Assembly (NCBI GenBank): GCA_041908765.1
Contig: JAYREU010000063.1
Location: forward strand, 1-11,642
DNA: 11,642 bases
From: CAYUST01 sp041908765
Lineage (GTDB): Bacteria > Patescibacteriota > Gracilibacteria > Absconditabacterales > Absconditicoccaceae
Direction: 5' to 3'
Positions 8,461 through 11,642 of this stretch are shown here, one piece after another. A program made the position numbers and the translations under genes. Position 1 is the first letter of the stretch, and the number at the start of each line of letters is the position of its first letter. The notes under the pieces are model-generated. The model had not been told where the DNA came from. It made no database searches and saw nothing but the letters and a program-made list of their open reading frames with translations.

Positions 8461-10632
8461 TTACTTCCCTGCTTTCAAATACTTCCACGGCAACTTTCTC
8501 AAACCAAAACGAGCATTAAAAAACTTGACTAATGCAATTGCTTGATAAATCTCCATCACGACTCATTTGCCAAAGAGTGTATGGACGACACTATCTCCAA
8601 TTTCGAATGGTGCTTCTTCCTCACGGGGAGATTCGCTACTCAAATCATAGGTCTTGATCAACTGGGCAGGAAGTTCATCGATGAACCTAGAAGGGGGGTA
8701 GTATTTCATCTGTCACCATTGGCGTCTCGCTTGGACGTAGCTGAGGAACAGATGTTCACGTGCCCTTGTCATAGCGACATAGAGAGCTCTTCTTTCTTCC
8801 TCGAGTTCGGCATCATCAAAAGCTGCTTTGGCGAGTGGGAAAATTCCTTCTTCGAGTCCTGTCACAAAGACAGTTGGAAACTCCAACCCTTTGCTTGCAT
8901 GGACGGTCATCAACTTGAGGGCGTCTGGTTCTTTGTCACTCACTTCATCCAGTGATCACAGCAACGTAATTTCATCGAGCATCAGTTGCAATCCTTCTTT
9001 GCCTACTTGTTCATACTTGCCAGCAAGTGAAACAAGCTGACCCAAGTTTTGCATTTTTTCTTCGGCTGCCTCTTTGCCATCACTTGCAACGAGATACTCT
9101 TGATAACGAGCTGCTTTGAGGAAATGATCCAAAAACTGCGCGGGGGTAGACTGTGGTAACACCGTATGTAACTGCAAAGCGAATTGGGTGAATTGGTTGA
9201 GTTTGTTAGCCAGTGCTGCGGGGAAAAGTGACTGTAAACGCTGAGGATCAAGCATGACATTACCAAGTGACATCTGGTGTTGATGCGCAATTTGCATAGC
9301 TTGTGAGACACTAGTTTCACCAATTTTTCTCTGGGGAACATTGATGATTCTTTTGAGAGAGAGTTCGTCCGCAGGATTGAGCATCCATTTGCAATAGGCA
9401 ATACAGTCTTTGATTTCCTTACGTTCAAAAAATTTAAATGCGCCAACTACCTGGTAGGGAATACCCTCTGTGAGTAAGACCTGTTCAAACGGCGAAGACT
9501 GTGCATTCGTTCTATATAAAATAGTGAAATCTGATCGGTTGGAAGCGTGTTCTGCTCTGAGTTTACTAATCAAATCAATAATGTGCAGAGCCTCTTGTGA
9601 GTCATCTTGAAAACGAAAAACGCGAATAGGTTGGGTACCCTCTTTGTGTGCTTCGAGTTCTTTGTCGTATTGTTGTTTGTTGTTTTTGATCAAGGCATTA
9701 CTTGCTTGTACGATCGGGGCACGAGACCTATAATTAGTCTCTAGCTTGAAGGTCTGCATACCGGGAAGCCACTTCTCAAGCTCCAAAAACTCATGCATCA
9801 CTGCACCACGTCGTCTATAAATACTTTGGTAGTCGTCTCAGATAAAAGTAATCGTAGCATCTTTGCCGAGCAATAAACGCATGAGAGCGAATTGGATAGT
9901 ATTGGTATCTTGCGCCTCATCGACCAAAATAGCTTTGAAGTGTTGTTGTCGATGCATGCGCACCTCAGTATGTTCTTCCAATAATAACTTACTCAACAAC
10001 AATAAATCATCAAAATCCAATGCATTGGCTTGACGAAGTTGTTGTTGATAACGTTCATAGATACGGTGAATTCGCTCGTCTTGTTGGGAGTCGAGATGAC
10101 TAAGCACTTGCGGGGGTAATCGTCCCTTATTTTTTCGTCAACTAATCGTTCTCTGCACCAGATTCACTTCTATAATATCGTTGAGAGCAAGTTCTTTGAT
10201 AATTTGCCTCAAGAGAGCAGGCACATCACCACTGGCATCATAAATGGTAAACCCACTTGTGTAGCCTTGATTGAGTTGTGCAATATCTTGTTTGAGAAGC
10301 TTGAGACAGATACTATGAAAGGTGCCAATCCACGGAAATTGCCATCGCTTGTAGGTAGCGGTGCCATGCAATCCATGCATCGTCTCCATCAATTCTACTA
10401 ATCTGGATTTCATCTCGTGAGCTGCCTTGTTGGTGAACGTCACTGCCAAAATGTGCTCAGGTGCAATATGATGGGTCGCCAACATCCACGCTATTTTGTA
10501 GGTAAGCGCTCTGGTTTTGCCAGATCATGCACCAGCCAAAATGAGGCTATGCGTATCGCAAAAGGTTGCCGCAGTGTATTGTTGTGTATTGAGTTGTTGA
10601 GCAAATCGCTCTGCTAAGGTAACCGATGACAT
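8461..10632 (-). CDS. pcrA: ATP-dependent DNA helicase, UvrD/PcrA type (SF1A)
   Basis: 3'-5' DNA helicase of repair, replication restart and removal of proteins from DNA. 723 residues, the PcrA/UvrD length. Motifs in order: GAGSGKT Walker A (34-40), VTFTNKAAHEMKSRL (Ia), ALDFDDLLLL, LVDEAQDTN (II, DEAQ 238-241), GDDYQSIYRRRGA (III, from 265), NYRSR (IV, 300-304), TVHASKGLEFPTVF (V, from 576), EERRALYVAMTRAREHL (VI, from 613), and near the C-terminus VVHTLFGKGVV, the short Tudor-like end of PcrA/UvrD proteins. Six TGAs are Gly, including Gly36 of Walker A and Gly265 of motif III. One usual feature differs: GDDYQSIYRRRGA has Tyr where DDDQSIYRWRGA is common. ATG 10632 gives a normal N-terminus (ERFAQQLNTQQYTAA) but has no Shine-Dalgarno. 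It is likely a housekeeping gene at the edge of the glycan region. Choosing PcrA over UvrD is by convention. Confidence 0.95.
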
Positions 10633-10649
10633 GGGCCAATAAAAAAAAT

Positions 10650-10675
10650 AAGAGAGTAGGCGTTTGTACTCTTTT
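10650..10675 (-). terminator. Weak hairpin plus U-run in the helicase 5' leader (possible attenuator)
   Basis: On the minus strand, arm AAAAGAGTA (10675-10667), an 8-nt loop and arm TACTCTCTT (10658-10650) pair with one A-C mismatch; one base later follow eight T (10648-10641), and the helicase ATG is 8 nt further on. This is the order of an intrinsic terminator placed before the gene it would control. A TATAAA at 10710-10705 could be a -10 box placing the hairpin in the transcript. The stem is short and AT-rich, so this may simply be chance. Confidence 0.25.
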
Positions 10676-10739
10676 GGAGCTTCATTTCAATGGTGAAATC
10701 TGTCTTTATACACAGAGAGGAGCAAGGAGAAGTGGGTTT

Positions 10740-10808
10740 TGTCAAGTCAGTCTTTTAAATCTATACTGTCAATCAGCATTTCATAATTTTATTAGTTTTG
10801 TCAATCAG
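10740..10808. repeat. Direct repeats TGTCAATCAG in the divergent intergenic region
   Basis: The 274-bp gap between the divergent helicase and membrane-protein genes holds two identical 10-mers, TGTCAATCAG at 10767-10776 and 10799-10808, 32 nt apart (about three helical turns), and a related TGTCAAGTCAG at 10740-10750. Their reverse complement contains TTGACA, the -35 consensus, but I find no good -10 at the right spacing for any copy. They could be operator sites for a regulator serving one or both flanking genes. I see no other clear element in the gap besides the hairpin near the helicase start. Confidence 0.4.
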
Positions 10809-10906
10809 AAATATGCCACAATACCCTTGGGTTTTTACTTTTTCAAAGCTTCAGGATAGACTTAAGTAGTGAAATTTTTCGTTATTTTATCATCCTTTGC
10901 ACGGTC

Positions 10907-11642
10907 ATGACTCCCGGATCGGCTCTTACAGACTTTCTGCTCTATCTCAAGCAGCACCTCCATCTGCGTAATTTACTGAAGCTCAAGCTTGGTGTTTTCA
11001 CCCTGACTGGCATCAAAATTGCACTTACGCATGGAGCGCTTGCACAATTACTTGTTGGTAAACTGCTCTTGGCAAAACTATTCATAGCGCAAGTGATGTG
11101 AGCAACGAGTATTGCAATCAAGATCAGTGCAATAGCATTGATAGCAGGTCTCACCTGACTTGGCGTAGATAAACAAAACACTGAAGCACTTGTCGGACGC
11201 ACCTTATTTTTCACACAATCAGTGGAGGAGTCACCATTGACACAATGAAGCACTGAAGATAAGAGCGAATGAAATATACCTGAAGAAAAACCTACCTGAG
11301 TTGAGCAAGAATGCGTGATACGTGTAGCTTACCAACACGATATTCGTTGGAGTCTCATCGGAATGACGGTGCAAGGAGAAGGTATTATTTTGCCTTCTCC
11401 AGTAGCGTGAGAAGAAGCAATTCGTAACTTTATCACTACTACGCTTCAACAAAGGCTCCCTAATCATACCCATATCGAAGATGAACTCTACATAGGATTT
11501 ATACAACTCAGTGATGAGGATAGCTTACCAACGCTACTTTTCTTGGATGAACGTAGTGGTGAGAAAAAAGAAATGGTATTCGTACGTGATTGTCAGGACA
11601 AAGCTATCCAAGAAGAAACTCAAAAATCAGATACTCCTCAAC
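10907..11642 (+). CDS. Unrecognised membrane-anchored protein, 3' end beyond window
   Basis: I do not recognise this protein. 245 residues are visible with TGA as Gly at six positions (first at 11099). The first ~60 residues are Leu/Lys/His-rich and amphipathic (LKQHLHLRNLLKLKLG), then comes a probable membrane helix at about 66-87 (IAIKISAIALIAGLTGLG). An acidic, low-complexity linker rich in Glu, Ser, Gly and Pro follows (about 92-130), then a mixed alpha/beta-looking domain from about 133 with two cysteines (ECVIRVAY and VRDCQD) and PTLLFLDERSG. The acidic linker and domain may lie outside the membrane, but topology is a guess. ATG 10907 is the first ATG in a frame open from 10796; it has no Shine-Dalgarno, so the start is uncertain. 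Its single-helix layout resembles membrane-bound regulators or envelope proteins in shape only. It is divergent from the helicase. The regular TGA-as-Gly use and absence of TAA/TAG over 736 nt support a real gene. Confidence 0.72.

Noticed and set aside
3531..10527. UGA as tryptophan (code 4) or selenocysteine
   Set aside because: TGA sites fall where Gly is invariant (GAGSGKT, SGGLDSS, GxxGxxG). Trp is encoded by TGG in the same genes, and 59 sites in ordinary enzymes is far too many for selenocysteine.
10740..10804. TTGACA words on the minus strand as -35 boxes for the helicase
   Set aside because: At 15-19 nt downstream of each copy I found no hexamer resembling TATAAT, so the words are reported only as repeats.
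1..11642. Many frameshifted or decayed genes (pseudogenes) broken by TGA
   Set aside because: Frames continue unchanged across each TGA, conserved motifs are intact on both sides, and TAA/TAG are absent inside the genes. Recoding explains this; decay would also give other stops and frameshifts.

Overview
The window comes from a bacterium that reads UGA as glycine (genetic code 25), the code of Absconditabacteria (SR1) and Gracilibacteria (BD1-5/GN02). With TGA as stop, every gene here breaks into pieces. With TGA as Gly, nine long reading frames appear, containing 59 in-frame TGA codons by my count, and all eight visible gene ends are TAA (6) or TAG (2). Several TGAs fall on glycines that a family requires: the helicase Walker A loop, the asparagine-synthetase PP-loop SGGLDSS, and the epimerase NAD motif GSSGFIG. 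I cannot tell SR1 from Gracilibacteria from this window.

Layout. 1-870 (+) is the 3' part of a family 2 glycosyltransferase. It meets, tail to tail with a 4-bp overlap, a minus-strand surface-glycan cluster covering 867-8231. In transcription order (right to left) the cluster holds a Wzx-like polysaccharide flippase (8231-6741), a UDP-uronate 4-epimerase-type SDR protein (6650-5694), a nucleotide-sugar 6-dehydrogenase (5690-4413), a full-length class II glutamine-dependent asparagine synthetase-like amidotransferase (4409-2472) and two SAM methyltransferases (2472-1645 and 1640-867). The last five are packed with gaps of 3 to 4 nt or a 1-nt TAATG overlap and look like one operon. It may start from a promoter-like sequence in the 90-nt gap before the epimerase.

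8232-8460 is a 229-bp non-coding gap. It holds a GC-rich, strongly foldable element (12-bp palindrome at 8296-8307, multi-arm fold at 8319-8410 with a GTAA loop) and an exact 8-nt-period TTTG array (8423-8458). Then come a complete UvrD/PcrA-type helicase (10632-8461, minus), a 274-bp divergent intergenic region with direct repeats and a small hairpin, and the start of an unrecognised membrane-anchored protein (10907 to window end, plus).

Possible joint function (inference): dehydrogenase and epimerase would make a UDP-hexuronate, the AsnB-like protein might amidate its carboxylate, methyltransferases could modify the glycan, glycosyltransferases assemble it on a lipid carrier, and the flippase export it. 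Such surface glycans would fit the host-attached life known for these lineages. No tRNA, rRNA, CRISPR array, insertion sequence or replication origin was seen.
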